Assembly: GCA_016931315.1 (NCBI GenBank) | Contig: JAFGFB010000072.1 | Coordinates: 1 to 38,796 of the forward strand | Source of the DNA: Anaerolineae bacterium | Lineage (GTDB): Bacteria > Chloroflexota > Anaerolineae > B4-G1 > SLSP01 | Length of the DNA: 38,796 nt | Reading direction: 5' to 3' | Shown here: piece after piece, positions 38,101 to 38,796 of the stretch | Numbering within the stretch: position 1 is the first letter of the stretch | Layout of the letters: each line of letters opens with the position of its first letter | The notes under the pieces: model-generated | Database searches by the model: none | Seen by the model: the letters and a program-made list of their open reading frames with translations, nothing else | What the model was told of the DNA's origin: nothing | Position numbers and translations under genes: made by a program

Positions 38101-38541
38101 GTTTAATATCAACACAGTGATCAACCGGCTTAGCTGTGCCCGGGTTCGCAAACTGGTCAACAACGCAAAGAAAATGACCAGATAGCTGAAAAAGGTGTAG
38201 GTGCCCTGAAGTCGCTGATAGGAGCCGACAAAACTGGTAAAACGCACCAGCGAAAAGAGCGAGGTCAGAATATAAACCGCCATCGTGACCGACGCTGCCA
38301 GCACCAACGGGGTGCGCCAGCTAAAGGGGAGCGGCTGTTTCTTGTGCAACCAACCCTCGAGGAATCGGACTACCCAGAAAACCGCCATAGCGGTCGCCAG
38401 GGCGCGTAAAGTAGTGAGTTTATCCGGTTCAAAAACGCGTTGCGAGTAGACATTGAAGAAGACTGGGGTGATGGTCACTCCCAGCAACCAGCCCGCCTCG
38501 AGGAAACGGTCACAAAACGCGCTCAGTTTTGATACATGCAT
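35137..38541 (-). CDS. O-antigen ligase-like multi-TM protein with C-terminal TPR domain
   Basis: Many TM helices, O-antigen ligase-like [56 protein letters not shown]; C-terminal TPR-type repeats ([31 protein letters not shown]). Stop overlaps wecA-like start. Confidence 0.88.
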   Translation of the reverse strand: [1134 protein letters not shown]

Positions 38542-38635
38542 CCTAGACTCCTCTTGCCCACAACTGGGGCGGTTAAAAACCACCGTAGTGGGCATAATAC
38601 CCCACACAAGTGAAAACGCAAGAGTGAAGTGGGAC

Positions 38636-38796
38636 CAGGGTAAATTATTGGGAAGTTCAAAGGTCGGCTGGGCGAGACCATACGTCTAGACACTTGGGCA
38701 CGCTGAAGAGGCGCAGAGGGTGGTTCTTTTTGTGATTTTCGTGAACGGGGGCTGCGCCCCCGTTCACGAAAATCACTCCTGCAGAAAGAAGGCGCA
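38636..38796. repeat. Family C element, left half (continues beyond window)
   Basis: Similar to 26097-26250; 21-bp perfect hairpin GTGATTTTCGTGAACGGGGGC-TGC-GCCCCCGTTCACGAAAATCAC (38732-38776), then CCTGCAGAAAGAAG. Confidence 0.75.

Overview
This window appears to be chromosomal DNA from a Chloroflexota-like bacterium; that assignment rests on gene content and style only. About 20 mostly housekeeping or metabolic genes are readable: 5' part of mutS, LysM and DAK2-like proteins, pentapeptide-repeat protein, D-2-hydroxyacid dehydrogenase, recX-rny, a two-component system facing a VTC/DUF4956/CotH operon, a YyaL/DUF255 protein, GT2, a molybdenum hydroxylase operon with an uncharacterised ORF inside it, nadD, an ABC exporter, a tandem solute-binding lipoprotein, gyrB, a PrsW-like protease, a DsbA-cyclophilin fusion, a WecA-like transferase and an O-antigen-ligase/TPR protein. 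The most interesting signal is non-coding. At about 5855-6055 (+) there is a highly structured RNA that closely resembles the HEARO / IscB omegaRNA scaffold. No iscB gene is present, and a strong intrinsic terminator follows just before recX. The intergenic regions also carry several 160-180 bp MITE-like elements. These have terminal inverted repeats, 9-bp target-site duplications (two perfect) and a central near-perfect hairpin whose stem sequence changes in a compensatory way. One element is inserted in the end of another. A four-copy, 11-bp-period direct repeat precedes the VTC operon and looks like an OmpR/PhoB-type operator. No CRISPR array, tRNA, rRNA or transposase gene was seen.
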